Origin: a virus
DNA length: 64,000 nt
Virus record (IMG/VR): IMGVR_UViG_3300018080_000002
Location: 1 to 64,000 of that record
Direction: 5' to 3' (one strand)
Every line of letters starts with the position of its first letter. Position 1 is the first letter of the stretch. Shown piece after piece: positions 32,566 through 41,583 of the stretch. The notes under the pieces are model-generated. The model worked only from the letters and a program-made list of their open reading frames with translations. It searched no databases and was not told the origin of the DNA. Both the position numbers and the translations under genes were made by a program.

Positions 32566-33609
32566 AAGCAAGGTAGATCTATTAGTGATTTAGCGTTGGA
32601 GTTAGAACGACAGGCAGAGGCCAAAAAAGATTTTATGGTCCCTGTCAGTGCGATGGGAATGCAGGGTAATGGACAGATATCATTTGGTGAATCGCCTGTA
32701 GAATTTACGCGACATGCCCATGGCCAGGTTGCAGATTTTTTAGGTATCCCTCGAAGCTATTACGAAAAGATGCGAAAAGAAAATCACTTTGAACTTTTGA
32801 GTGAAAATGTTAACCATTGGTTAAGCACTCACCAGGACAAAAAGAGAATGATCCGAACCCTTGATGGCTATGGAAGGGCTTTCTTGTCATCGAGATATCG
32901 ACGATTGGATAATAAGGAAGTGGCAGAGACAGTATTACCTGTTTTGGTAGACCAAGAAGTTCAGATCATGTCGTCTGAAATAACAGATCGGAAAATGTTT
33001 ATCAAGGCTGTGTTTCCTAAAATACAAGGGGATGTAGCAGAGGGTGATGTGGTTCAATCTGGGATTATTATTTCCAATTCTGAGATTGGAGCAGGATCAT
33101 TGTTGGTTCAGCCATTGATTTATAGGTTGGTATGTGAAAATGGTATGATCTTGCCTGATAGCAAGTTGAACAAGTATCATATTGGTAGGGTTAATAGTCC
33201 TGAGAGCAAGATTGCTCATTTATTGACATCGGAAACACTTGATGCAAACGATAAGGCATTTTTTCTGAGCGTTAGGGATGTGGTAAAATCTTGTTTTGAG
33301 ATCGATCTTTTTAATGGCAGTCTTAACAAATTGAGAGAGGCATCTGGTATTAAGATTGAAAGCAAAAAGATTGAGAAAGTGGTCGAAGTAACCCAGAAAA
33401 AATTCAATATTTCGGAGTCGAATGGTAGTAGTATTTTGCAGCATTTGATTGAAGGTGGAGATCTTAGCAAGTACGGGTTGGCCAATGCTGTTACCAGAGC
33501 TTCCAGTGACGTTGAAAATTATGACGATGCAACAGATATGGAAGAAATCGGCGGCAAGATCATCAATTTAACATCTGGAGAATGGAAAACTATTTCTGAG
33601 GTATCATGA
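32563..33609 (+). CDS. DUF932 phage/plasmid protein
   Basis: 348 aa. The order SPVEFTRHAHGQVADFLGIP, SYYEKM, RTLDGYGRAFLSSRYRRLDN and LVCENGM is typical of the DUF932 family, widespread in phages and plasmids and often found near replication genes. The role is unknown. It stands just before the primase gene, consistent with early expression. Confidence 0.75.
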   Translation: MKQGRSISDLALELERQAEAKKDFMVPVSAMGMQGNGQISFGESPVEFTRHAHGQVADFLGIPRSYYEKMRKENHFELLSENVNHWLSTHQDKKRMIRTLDGYGRAFLSSRYRRLDNKEVAETVLPVLVDQEVQIMSSEITDRKMFIKAVFPKIQGDVAEGDVVQSGIIISNSEIGAGSLLVQPLIYRLVCENGMILPDSKLNKYHIGRVNSPESKIAHLLTSETLDANDKAFFLSVRDVVKSCFEIDLFNGSLNKLREASGIKIESKKIEKVVEVTQKKFNISESNGSSILQHLIEGGDLSKYGLANAVTRASSDVENYDDATDMEEIGGKIINLTSGEWKTISEVS

Positions 33610-33613
33610 TTGT

Positions 33614-34783
33614 ATGGATTTGGAAGAGGCTAGAATTGTTTTAGAGCGGTTAGGATCTGTAAAATTTAAGTCAACGAATAGGGGGTTTCTGACTAATTGT
33701 CCTTTGAAAGACAGGCATAAAAATGGGGATAAAAACCCCAGTATGAATGTGTTTAGCGGAGATCCTACTATTTGTTATTGCTTTTCCTGTAAATTTAAGG
33801 GGAAGCTATTTTTTTTAGCAAAGGATGCTGGAGCCTCTAGCGATTTATTGGATTACATAGACGGTGCAGAGGGTCTTGATCTTATCAAGAGAGCTGGTCA
33901 TTTGCCAGATTATGAGACTGTTCCTTATGCCGCGACTATGTTATCTGATAAGGAGCGAAAAGCGCAAAATAGACTAAGGGATATACAGCGGAGGGGAGGG
34001 TGGTATTATTATGCCAAGGAAGAAAAATCAGCATATTTATCCAATATCCAAGAAAATGAGCTGTCGGGATGGCTCTCTAACCCCTATCCTGCCTATCTTA
34101 CTGAGCGTGGAATCACACAAGCTACGACCGAAAAATGGGGGATTGGTTACGATGATATTGGTTTGGTTGGGCTTAGAGAAAAAGAAACTGAGGATGGATC
34201 TAGGACCAAGTATTTTCTCTCGATTGGCGAAAGGGTTGTCTTTAGCATCCGAGACCAGTCCGGTAAAACGGTTGGATGGAGTAAAAGAACCATCCATGAT
34301 GAGAAAAGAGTGCAAGTCATCAGAAAATGGAAAGATGACATAGATTTGGTTATTATCAGGGGTGGTAATTGTAAATATTATCATATGCCTGGATTTGATA
34401 AGAAAAAGTACCTGTATGGTATGGATTTGATCGATTTAGAGCGGAGTCGGACGTGTATCGCAATGGAGGGTTTTACTGACGTCTTGAACTTATGGCAACA
34501 TGGATTGCCTAATGTATTGGGGTGTATGGGTGGAGATTTCAGCGATTGGCAGTTAAGCTTTATGGTGCGTAATTTTGATCGGGTTGTCTTTTTCCCCGAT
34601 GGTGATCAGGCGGGGTTGACGACTGTTGAGACTGCTTTTCAAAAAATATCTGGTCATGTTGATGTAAAAATTGCAGGATGGATTGATAAGAAAGACCCTG
34701 ATAGTTATGATGCGAAAACTGTCTATGAATTATTGGCTAAAACTCACAAGAAAAGCGTAAGGAGTCGTAATGTCGAAAAATGA
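33614..34783 (+). CDS. DnaG-like primase
   Basis: 389 aa. N-terminal zinc finger (C29, H35, C54/C56, C59: NCPLKDRH and CYCFSC), then the RNA-polymerase basic subdomain (YLTERGITQATTEKWGIGYD) and a TOPRIM domain with the metal Glu in AMEGFTDVL (about residue 285) and Asp pair in FFPDGDQAG (about 328). It makes RNA primers for the fork opened by the DnaB-like helicase. No helicase-binding C-domain is seen, so it is shorter than DnaG. Confidence 0.85.
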   Translation: MDLEEARIVLERLGSVKFKSTNRGFLTNCPLKDRHKNGDKNPSMNVFSGDPTICYCFSCKFKGKLFFLAKDAGASSDLLDYIDGAEGLDLIKRAGHLPDYETVPYAATMLSDKERKAQNRLRDIQRRGGWYYYAKEEKSAYLSNIQENELSGWLSNPYPAYLTERGITQATTEKWGIGYDDIGLVGLREKETEDGSRTKYFLSIGERVVFSIRDQSGKTVGWSKRTIHDEKRVQVIRKWKDDIDLVIIRGGNCKYYHMPGFDKKKYLYGMDLIDLERSRTCIAMEGFTDVLNLWQHGLPNVLGCMGGDFSDWQLSFMVRNFDRVVFFPDGDQAGLTTVETAFQKISGHVDVKIAGWIDKKDPDSYDAKTVYELLAKTHKKSVRSRNVEK

Positions 34784-35426
34784 TGAAGTTAAGAACTTGA
34801 AAGCACAACAATTGCTGTTAGGCAAAGAGATTGATGAGTTAAAGAGGCAATACAATAGATTTGTTCAAACCATCAATAATTCTAATGAGTTAAATACTCT
34901 AAAAAAAGAACTGGGATCTGTGAAAAATGCTATGTTTGAGATAACTGAGTCGATTGATTCGATCGATCAAGTTCTGATAGACAAGGGCATTTATTCTTCG
35001 CAGGAGGTTAAGGACAAGCTGATTCAGTCCTTTTTAGACCGCAGAAATTACACGAAGGACGTTAAAAAGGAGGCGTTGGAAAGTGGTGATTTGACATTCA
35101 TCAAATTTGTTTGTGTTGATGAGAATAAACAGGTGGTGTTTGCAGAGCCTCATCCGGTCAAATATCAAATCGGTATAGGTGCGTTGCCGTTCGAGAGTAA
35201 GATTGTTTCTTGTAAGCCTGGAGCAACCGAGGAATTTGAAGTAGATTTTCCAGACAATTTCTTTAATAAAAATGCGGCAGGAAAGAAATTGAATGTTGTC
35301 TTAACTTGCCAGTTGTGGGCTACTCCTGATCCTAGCAAAAAAAAGACACCACAGAAAAACCCGCCAGCGATTTCGCCTCATGACAAACCTAAGACGATGA
35401 ACGATGATGGGGAGCTTGAGACATGA
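34770..35426 (+). CDS. coiled-coil protein with FKBP/trigger-factor-like domain
   Basis: 218 aa. Residues 1-75 are a coiled coil. Residues 125-180 (GALPFESKIVSCKPGATEEF, then EVDFPDNFFNKNAAGKKLNV) follow the trigger-factor/FKBP prolyl-isomerase pattern, where the lead-in is L-P-x-E-x-x-(I/L) and F-P-x-x-(Y/F). The catalytic aromatic residues are not all evident. Overlaps the primase gene by 14 nt and the next by 4 nt. A phage folding helper is inferred. Confidence 0.55.
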   Translation: MSKNDEVKNLKAQQLLLGKEIDELKRQYNRFVQTINNSNELNTLKKELGSVKNAMFEITESIDSIDQVLIDKGIYSSQEVKDKLIQSFLDRRNYTKDVKKEALESGDLTFIKFVCVDENKQVVFAEPHPVKYQIGIGALPFESKIVSCKPGATEEFEVDFPDNFFNKNAAGKKLNVVLTCQLWATPDPSKKKTPQKNPPAISPHDKPKTMNDDGELET

Positions 35427-35782
35427 GTGATGTAGATGTTGGTAACATAATCTCAAAAATTAAAAAAAAACCTACTCGCAAAAAAAGAGCGCAAAAACAG
35501 AAAAAAGAATCGGCAAAACCGATAGTGGTTGAAGTTGAAAAGCAGGAGCCTGTTGCAGATATGTCCTTAGATCAGGATTTATCATATCTGGATAATCTGT
35601 CACCAGAGATGGTCAAATCTCTGAGGTTACAGGCTGGTTTACCTGAATTGAAGGTATTCAGTGTGTATCCGTATTGCATGAAACATGGGTTTATCAATCC
35701 GACAGATCCAAATGCAGCGAGGAGATTTTGCTCTATTTGCGGTTGTAAGATGATAGATAAAAAGTATCTCGGAGAGCTATAA
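35423..35782 (+). CDS. zinc-finger protein with basic N-terminus
   Basis: 119 aa. Lys/Arg-rich residues 12-32, acidic middle, and a C-terminal zinc site (C85 with H88 in YCMKHG, then CSICGC). Similar short zinc proteins occur near phage replication genes. ATGA-coupled to the gene before. Confidence 0.6.
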   Translation: MSDVDVGNIISKIKKKPTRKKRAQKQKKESAKPIVVEVEKQEPVADMSLDQDLSYLDNLSPEMVKSLRLQAGLPELKVFSVYPYCMKHGFINPTDPNAARRFCSICGCKMIDKKYLGEL

Positions 35783-35793
35783 AAAGTATGCGA

Positions 35794-36011
35794 ATGCGTT
35801 GGGTAGTGTAAATCGGCAAGAGGCAGTCTCGATTTATAGAGAAAATGTGCTTGTCGGGGTAGCGGGTGCCAGGTTCCAGTACTGTCTAGGGTCTTGGCGG
35901 TGGCCATGTAAACACTGTCCAGTGAAGGGTTAAGGCAGACAGCCCGAAAAGGATCATTGGGGATGTACCAGCTCCCCCCCAACGCATCGTTTTTGTTTTG
36001 GAGTATGCGTT
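35794..36011 (+). promoter_or_regulatory. structured leader with alternative pairing (riboswitch-like)
   Basis: ATGCGTTGGG (35794-35803) pairs perfectly with CCCAACGCAT (35978-35987), closing about 174 nt that hold AAATCG/CGATTT, CTGTCT/AGACAG with CACTG/CAGTG inside, and GGGGA/TCCCC, followed by a T-rich run. ATGCGTT recurs at 36005-36011 right before the start codon, so AACGCAT can pair there instead and trap the GGAG ribosome site in the loop. This is the logic of a translation switch. No known riboswitch class was recognised. Confidence 0.55.
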
Positions 36012-36212
36012 ATGCCAAATGAGATTCCTGATAATTACGAGCATATCGATCGTATCGAGATTCATATGGTTACAGGGGAAAAGTTGGTTTTGAGCGGTGA
36101 TGATGCTTATGCGTGGGCTGAGGCAGTTGACTGGGCTATACGAAGATTCCATGTTGAGCAATATGCTAGGTATGACAAGATAAAACGTGATTTCATATGG
36201 CGAAAGGAGTAG
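36012..36212 (+). CDS. hypothetical 66-aa protein
   Basis: Start codon lies directly after the switchable ATGCGTT segment of the leader. Mixed protein with a Trp-rich helix (AYAWAEAVDWAIRRFH). Its function is the best clue to what the leader senses, but it is not recognised. Confidence 0.65.
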   Translation: MPNEIPDNYEHIDRIEIHMVTGEKLVLSGDDAYAWAEAVDWAIRRFHVEQYARYDKIKRDFIWRKE

Positions 36213-36215
36213 ATC

Positions 36216-36599
36216 GTGGAAATGAATAAAGAGCTGCTTGAGGCGGTTAATAAGTATTTGCAACCTAAACAGTATTTCAGAGCTGAGACAGTCAAAGGCA
36301 AAAAGACGATTATTACGATCATGGGGTTTGATAATCCAAGACAGCCGAGATGGGTTTATTTCGCTCATGCTGGAAGGGATAAGAGGACTGATAGAGCCAA
36401 GGTCACGAAACACACCGTTGGAGAAACTATCAGAGCGATAGAGGCTGGAGATATAGAGCCAGTCGCAAGAGAGACGATAGATCCGCATGATATGGGGATG
36501 CTGGCTATTGGCCTTACAGCTCTAGCAAAGGGTATGGGTGTTCATGAGTATTTGGACAGACGAACAGATGGAAGTTTGCCTCCAGAGGGGATGAAATGA
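36216..36599 (+). CDS. hypothetical 127-aa protein
   Basis: GTG start with AAGGAG 6 nt upstream; ATG 36222 is an alternative. Basic centre (HAGRDKRTDRAKVTKHTVGE). ATGA overlap downstream. Unknown. Confidence 0.6.
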   Translation: MEMNKELLEAVNKYLQPKQYFRAETVKGKKTIITIMGFDNPRQPRWVYFAHAGRDKRTDRAKVTKHTVGETIRAIEAGDIEPVARETIDPHDMGMLAIGLTALAKGMGVHEYLDRRTDGSLPPEGMK

Positions 36600-36796
36600 A
36601 TATATTTGAAAAACCGAACAAAGGCGGTGGTTGGGAATGCCCTATATGTAAGACGAATAAGGATGGTCAAGTTATTTTAGCTGGGATCGTTGGAACTGAG
36701 GATGGAAACAACATGCAGGCTGAACAGATCCATGTCGATTGCCTTGAGCTGTATATTCACAAAGACCAGCATTGGATAGGGATGAAATATGACTAA
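36596..36796 (+). CDS. small zinc-binding protein
   Basis: 66 aa. CPIC at residues 15-18 and H-x2-C near 47-50 form a possible zinc site. Overlaps the next gene by 8 nt. Confidence 0.6.
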   Translation: MNIFEKPNKGGGWECPICKTNKDGQVILAGIVGTEDGNNMQAEQIHVDCLELYIHKDQHWIGMKYD

Positions 36797-36977
36797 GGAT
36801 GAAGCTAAAGAAATTTTAGAGGACGTTTTAGATACTTTGGTTGAAGTGGGTAATGGGACAACGGATGAGATGCTTCACGATGCTGCGAATAAGTTGTTTA
36901 GGTTTCGGGATGAATATTTCAACGAGGTTAATAGGAGGAATGAAAATGCAAGTAAGAAAGTATTGTCCGAAGTGTAA
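36789..36977 (+). CDS. hypothetical helical 62-aa protein
   Basis: Acidic helix pair (KDEAKEILEDVLDTLVEVGN). Overlaps the next gene by 32 nt. Unknown. Confidence 0.55.
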   Translation: MTKDEAKEILEDVLDTLVEVGNGTTDEMLHDAANKLFRFRDEYFNEVNRRNENASKKVLSEV

Positions 36978-37104
36978 GAAAGACTATTACATTGAGCTGT
37001 CTCCAGTAATGAAATGCCCTAAGTGCGGCATGACGTTGAATGAATTGAATGAAATTATAGGTAATAAGGAGCAGCAAGACAAAGAATTGCAGGAAAACAA
37101 ATGA
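36946..37104 (+). CDS. zinc-ribbon protein
   Basis: 52 aa from ATG 36946 (AGGAGG 7 nt upstream). CPKC...CPKC zinc ribbon then a charged helix. ATGA overlap with the intein gene. Confidence 0.6.
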   Translation: MQVRKYCPKCKKDYYIELSPVMKCPKCGMTLNELNEIIGNKEQQDKELQENK

Positions 37105-39620
37105 AAGAAAAAAAGACGTTATATTACCTAGTTAAGCAACTTGATGCTTGCTTTAGCTATCGGATTTTATGGCCGAGCAAATACCTCCAGAGGAATCACA
37201 ACTGGGAGTGTTACTACGACAAGATTGATGATTTGTTCTACATGAATCAGGATGGATCGTATAACTACGACAAGATCAAGCCTGGTCGGTTAGAGATCTT
37301 AGAGCAATGTGATTTAGTAGTTCTCCAGAGGGGTACGGATGCAGGACATTTGCAGTTGCTTCGGTTTATCCGAGATCAGTTCAAAAAGCCGATCATATAC
37401 GAATGTTTTACATATGATAATGAGGTGATGACTGAGTTTGGTCTCATGAGGATTGGAGATATAGTTGAAGAGGGATGGGATGTTAAAGTTTATAGCGATG
37501 ACGGTAAGTTGTATCCCATAGATAAGCATTTTTCAAGAGAGTTTGATGGATGGGTTTATCGAATAAAGACTTGGTATTTGTTTGATGAGATAGAGTGTAC
37601 GGATTCTCATAAGTTGATTGCTCATAAAGGCGGTTTTAACGATGAGATATTTGAAGAGATTGAAGTAAAGCATTTAAGAAAAGGTGATTTTTTAAAGATC
37701 CCATTTTTGAAGATCAATTGTGAAGTCCCGATGTCTTTTGATTTAGCGGATTATATTCCTGATGGATGGAATGTTGAAGATGATTTTGTTTATAAAGTGA
37801 GTAATTGTAAGACATTAAGATATATTGATTTTGATTACGATCTTAGTAGGCTGTTCGGTTATTTTTTATCTGAGGGATGCGTCAATAATAGTAATAGGTC
37901 GGTTACGTTTTCTTTCCATATAGATGAAAGAATATATATTGATGATGTTTTGTCTATTGTTAAGTCTAAGTTTGGTCATGATGCTAGTGTTTATTCCGAT
38001 TATCATGAAAGTTCTGTTAGGATTCAGATTAACTCTAAGATAGTAGGTTTATTTTTTAATGATATTTTTGGGGAGAATGTAAGAGCACCTACAAAGAAAG
38101 TGCCTAATTTTTATTTTTCTAGTATTGATCTGCGGTATGTTAAAGAAATGTTATTAGGTTTGTTTCGAGGAGATGGTAGTAACGTTAAAAATATCGGTTT
38201 TCGTCGTGGGGCTAGGTTAACAACATCGTCTAAGACTATGTTGTATCAGGTTCATAATTTGCTTTTAAGATTTGGGATCATTGCCAGTGTTTATAAGTTG
38301 TGGAGATCAGGGAAAGAACATGAAATCCGAGGAAGAACAGTTAATTCAGGTGATGGCTATGAGCTTAAGGTTAATGTAGTTGATGACATAGAAAGTATTG
38401 ATTTTAAAGAAAGATGCGAGTTAAAGACTAAGAATTTGAATCTAAAGGGTAAGGTGGATTTAGAGAATGAGTTTGCTTGGGTAGAGATCCAGAATATTTC
38501 AAGGGAAAAGAAGAAAGTCAAAGTTTTTAATATCTGTGTTAATCCCAGACATACTTATAATGTAAGAACTATCGCCAGTGCAAATAGCGACGACGACTAT
38601 ATTAACGTGCCGGAATGGAACACTGGCTATAGGTATTTTGCGCCAAGAAAAGCAGAGATAGTTCAGATGATTTCTGAGGTTGATGCTGTTACAGTCACAG
38701 TTCCGAGTCTTCGAGATTTGTATAGTAAGTACAATCCAAGAATTAAGATTCTGAAGAATTGTCTGGATTTCGAGAAAATAGATAAATCTCCTGCATTGGT
38801 GAATGACAGCAAGATGCTTAGAGCATCGATGTATAGATGTCCTAGAGATTATCTTGAGGAGTCCTTGAGAGATATTGTTTTAAAGCAGGTCGAGGCAGTC
38901 ATTAATAAAGAGGGTAAGCCTCTCAGCCAGGAGAACATCGATGCTGTTATGAATGGTCCCGTTCAGTTTAACGTGCCTGTGAATTTTGATTGGTATCGAG
39001 CGATACGTGATGACGAGAAAAAATTGTTGCTTGGTTGGGGTGGTTCTCCTACTCATATTCTCGATATTGAGGTGATGAGAGATCCTGTGATGAAAGTAAT
39101 GTCCAAGTATCGGTTTTTACACTTGGTATTTGTTGGATATTTGCATATGATGTCCTTATTGCGAAATTCTCCATATGGCGCGAATGTTCGTAAATGGCTT
39201 ATAGGGATGGATCTGAAGAGATTTTGGATATTCCATTTAGTAGGCGTTAAACACTACTATTCCCTATATAAAGCACTAGAATTTGATATTGGTCTGGCTC
39301 CTGTTTCTCCGGTCCAGTTTAACGCTTCCAAGAGCAATCTTAAGGTGATTGAGTACATGGCATTGGGCATGTATCCGATGGCTAGTGATTTCACCACTTA
39401 TCACGGCGTTATGGTTCCTGAAGGAAAAGAGAATGAGGATGTTGGAGTAGGGAGATTATGTAAGACCCAGGATGATTGGGAGCATAATCTTTATGATGTT
39501 CTGAATGATCACGATATGAGAGCTGAGTCGGTTTACCATAATGACCTGTTTGTAAGAAAGCACTACGACATTGATTTCGAGTCGGAACATTGGGATAAAT
39601 TTTATCGCAGCTTGCTGTGA
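37101..39620 (+). CDS. glycosyltransferase interrupted by an intein
   Basis: 839 aa precursor. Residues 1-101 and 496-839 are the two halves of a GT4-type glycosyltransferase: joined they read KPIIYE then SDDDYINVPEWN, and later KSNLKVIEYMALGMYPMASD, the donor-sugar-binding motif. Residues 102-495 are an intein. After splicing the enzyme is about 445 aa and probably adds a sugar to a surface or virion glycan, since RmlC, RmlD and other glycan genes follow. The substrate is unknown. Confidence 0.85.
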   Translation: MKEKKTLYYLVKQLDACFSYRILWPSKYLQRNHNWECYYDKIDDLFYMNQDGSYNYDKIKPGRLEILEQCDLVVLQRGTDAGHLQLLRFIRDQFKKPIIYECFTYDNEVMTEFGLMRIGDIVEEGWDVKVYSDDGKLYPIDKHFSREFDGWVYRIKTWYLFDEIECTDSHKLIAHKGGFNDEIFEEIEVKHLRKGDFLKIPFLKINCEVPMSFDLADYIPDGWNVEDDFVYKVSNCKTLRYIDFDYDLSRLFGYFLSEGCVNNSNRSVTFSFHIDERIYIDDVLSIVKSKFGHDASVYSDYHESSVRIQINSKIVGLFFNDIFGENVRAPTKKVPNFYFSSIDLRYVKEMLLGLFRGDGSNVKNIGFRRGARLTTSSKTMLYQVHNLLLRFGIIASVYKLWRSGKEHEIRGRTVNSGDGYELKVNVVDDIESIDFKERCELKTKNLNLKGKVDLENEFAWVEIQNISREKKKVKVFNICVNPRHTYNVRTIASANSDDDYINVPEWNTGYRYFAPRKAEIVQMISEVDAVTVTVPSLRDLYSKYNPRIKILKNCLDFEKIDKSPALVNDSKMLRASMYRCPRDYLEESLRDIVLKQVEAVINKEGKPLSQENIDAVMNGPVQFNVPVNFDWYRAIRDDEKKLLLGWGGSPTHILDIEVMRDPVMKVMSKYRFLHLVFVGYLHMMSLLRNSPYGANVRKWLIGMDLKRFWIFHLVGVKHYYSLYKALEFDIGLAPVSPVQFNASKSNLKVIEYMALGMYPMASDFTTYHGVMVPEGKENEDVGVGRLCKTQDDWEHNLYDVLNDHDMRAESVYHNDLFVRKHYDIDFESEHWDKFYRSLL
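37404..38585 (+). mobile_element. intein with LAGLIDADG homing endonuclease
   Basis: 394 aa. It begins at Cys 102 (CFTYDNEVMTEFG, block A), has TDSH (block B Thr-x2-His) at about residue 180, two DOD endonuclease motifs (LFGYFLSEGC and LLGLFRGDGS), and ends NPRHTYNVRTIASAN before extein Ser. The usual penultimate His is Ala here, a known but less common variant. The insertion site is the conserved D-D-D motif of the glycosyltransferase. The intein is visibly more AT-rich than the extein, a sign of transfer. Confidence 0.9.
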
Positions 39621-39629
39621 GGGATTCGT

Positions 39630-40202
39630 ATGTCTTATGCGTTTTATGATGATGTTTATTCGCCTGTATTGGAGGGAAGGGCTGATCGCATTGTGGTTAT
39701 TGCTGGGGGTCATGAGGAGTTGGGGGATCTTTCCATACTAGCAAAATTGATGGGGATTGAAGAATGTGTTGATCGGCTTGTCTTTGAGTTCCCTTATGGT
39801 TATTTAGACGACCTAGAACTGATTTCAGTGTTTCCTAATTATACTCCTGATTCTAATCATCCAGTTATAAGGAGGAGAATATATAAAACTGATATTTTGG
39901 CGTTCTTCGCAGGCTTTGTTCATGAAGGAGATCGCATCGGTGAGAATGAAAATTACTGTTTAGGAAGCCGTAATTTATCTTGTGATACGTTTGGGCAATT
40001 GAAGGAATTGCAGAAACGAGATTTCTTTGAAAGAGGATACCAGCTCAAAAATACGATAAAGGATTTTATAGATCGGTTTGGGTTTGATAGATTGAATAGC
40101 ACAAGTCCAGAATATTTTTTAAAAATTTTCATGCCAAAGTTATCGATTGGAGAAATCGGATGCCATTTGAGTTTAAAGAAACAGATATTGAAGGAGTCAT
40201 AG
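39630..40202 (+). CDS. hypothetical 190-aa protein in glycan operon
   Basis: No family recognised. Alpha/beta start (RADRIVVIAGGHEELGDLSI) resembles a nucleotide-sugar-binding fold, but no motif is firm. Overlaps the rmlC gene by 43 nt. Confidence 0.65.
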   Translation: MSYAFYDDVYSPVLEGRADRIVVIAGGHEELGDLSILAKLMGIEECVDRLVFEFPYGYLDDLELISVFPNYTPDSNHPVIRRRIYKTDILAFFAGFVHEGDRIGENENYCLGSRNLSCDTFGQLKELQKRDFFERGYQLKNTIKDFIDRFGFDRLNSTSPEYFLKIFMPKLSIGEIGCHLSLKKQILKES

Positions 40203-40732
40203 AGGTTTCCCCACAGATTTTTCCTGATAGTAGGGGAAAGTTTTTAGAATTTTTTAGGTGGGATCTCTTTAGTCAGGACGGGATTCATTCAGTATATAGC
40301 CAGGTTAATGTCTCAGTGTCTAAAAAGAACGTTATTAGAGGCTTGCATTACCAGGATGGATTGAAACCCCAGGCTAAATTGGTTGGAGTTATAGCGGGTA
40401 AGGCTACCGATGTGGTTGTCGATTTAAGAGCAGATTCCAATACCTATTTGCAATATAGGAAGTTCGATTTAGATGCCAAAGCTCACAAGCTGATCTTAAT
40501 TCCGGTTGGGTGTGCTCATGGTTTTGCTTCATTACAGGACAATACAGTGCTAATGTATATGTGTAGCAATGAGTATGACATATTGTGCGATAGTGGAATC
40601 AGGTATAATGATCCAGATCTCAATATAGATTGGGGTATAGAATCGCCTGTCGTGTCGTCAAAGGATAATCGATTACAATCTTTAAAAAGGTTTTTGGAAT
40701 GTGGTGGATTACAGGTGCGAACGGTCTGTTAG
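40160..40732 (+). CDS. rmlC: dTDP-4-dehydrorhamnose 3,5-epimerase
   Basis: 190 aa cupin-fold enzyme of standard length. Signature IFPDSRGKFLEFF, VIRGLHYQ with the catalytic His, VVDLRADSNTYLQ, and PVGCAHGF. It epimerises dTDP-4-dehydro-6-deoxyglucose at C3 and C5. Overlaps rmlD by 34 nt, so co-translated. Confidence 0.9.
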   Translation: MPFEFKETDIEGVIEVSPQIFPDSRGKFLEFFRWDLFSQDGIHSVYSQVNVSVSKKNVIRGLHYQDGLKPQAKLVGVIAGKATDVVVDLRADSNTYLQYRKFDLDAKAHKLILIPVGCAHGFASLQDNTVLMYMCSNEYDILCDSGIRYNDPDLNIDWGIESPVVSSKDNRLQSLKRFLECGGLQVRTVC

Positions 40733-41583
40733 GCAAGGAAATATCGGCTTTTTTCGGTGAGAATAATGTAGAATGTTATCTCACTGATTTTAATGTGGAT
40801 ATCACGAAAGAGAGATCTATTCTCAATTTCTTGAAGGATAGAAAAATTACTGGAATTATTAATTGTGCTGCTTATACGAATGTTGAGGAGTGTGAGGAGT
40901 GTCCGATTGATCATGTTAATGTTAATATGATCGGTGCATATAATTTGGCTTTAGTAGCCAAGAAATTCGATGTTCCTATTATTCATTTTTCGACTGATTA
41001 TGTATTTAGTGGCACCTCCAAACGTCCATACCAAGAGTCTGATATTACGGGTCCAATTAACAAGTACGGTCTGAGTAAACTGTATTCCGAGAATTACATC
41101 ATGACTAATTCTGATAAATATTTTATTTTTCGGATTTCCTGGCTATATGGCCGTTTTGGTAGTAGTTTTGTTAATAAGGTCATGGACAAGATTATGGCAT
41201 TTGAGGATCTTAAGATTGTTGATGATCAAGTCGGAAGTTTGACTAATGCGTTTGATGTTGCCAAGTTGGTTTATGCTTTAGCAGTTCAGCCTGTGGATAA
41301 ATATGGGGTGTATCATTTTACTGGCTATGGTGCTGCTAGTTGGTTTGATATAGCCAAATTCATCGGTAGGTGCATGTTTAGTATGGGTATTGTATCCAGA
41401 GAGCCAAAAGTGGAGCCTATCAGCTCATGGGCTGCGAATTTAAAGGCAAAAAGACCAGTTTATTCCTACTTGGATAAGTCAAAAATTGAAAATGAATTGG
41501 GAATTGCTTCAGCAGATTGGAAGGATTCCTTGGTCGGTTACATAATAAATAGGTACGAGCATGTCTATCGTAGTGATTGGTGA
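40699..41583 (+). CDS. rmlD: dTDP-4-dehydrorhamnose reductase
   Basis: 294 aa short-chain reductase. NAD(P)H-binding TGANGLLG at residues 5-12, FSTDYVFSGTS, and the catalytic Tyr-Lys in YGLSKLYSE. It completes dTDP-L-rhamnose from the RmlC product. Overlaps the next gene by 23 nt. Confidence 0.9.
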   Translation: MWWITGANGLLGKEISAFFGENNVECYLTDFNVDITKERSILNFLKDRKITGIINCAAYTNVEECEECPIDHVNVNMIGAYNLALVAKKFDVPIIHFSTDYVFSGTSKRPYQESDITGPINKYGLSKLYSENYIMTNSDKYFIFRISWLYGRFGSSFVNKVMDKIMAFEDLKIVDDQVGSLTNAFDVAKLVYALAVQPVDKYGVYHFTGYGAASWFDIAKFIGRCMFSMGIVSREPKVEPISSWAANLKAKRPVYSYLDKSKIENELGIASADWKDSLVGYIINRYEHVYRSDW

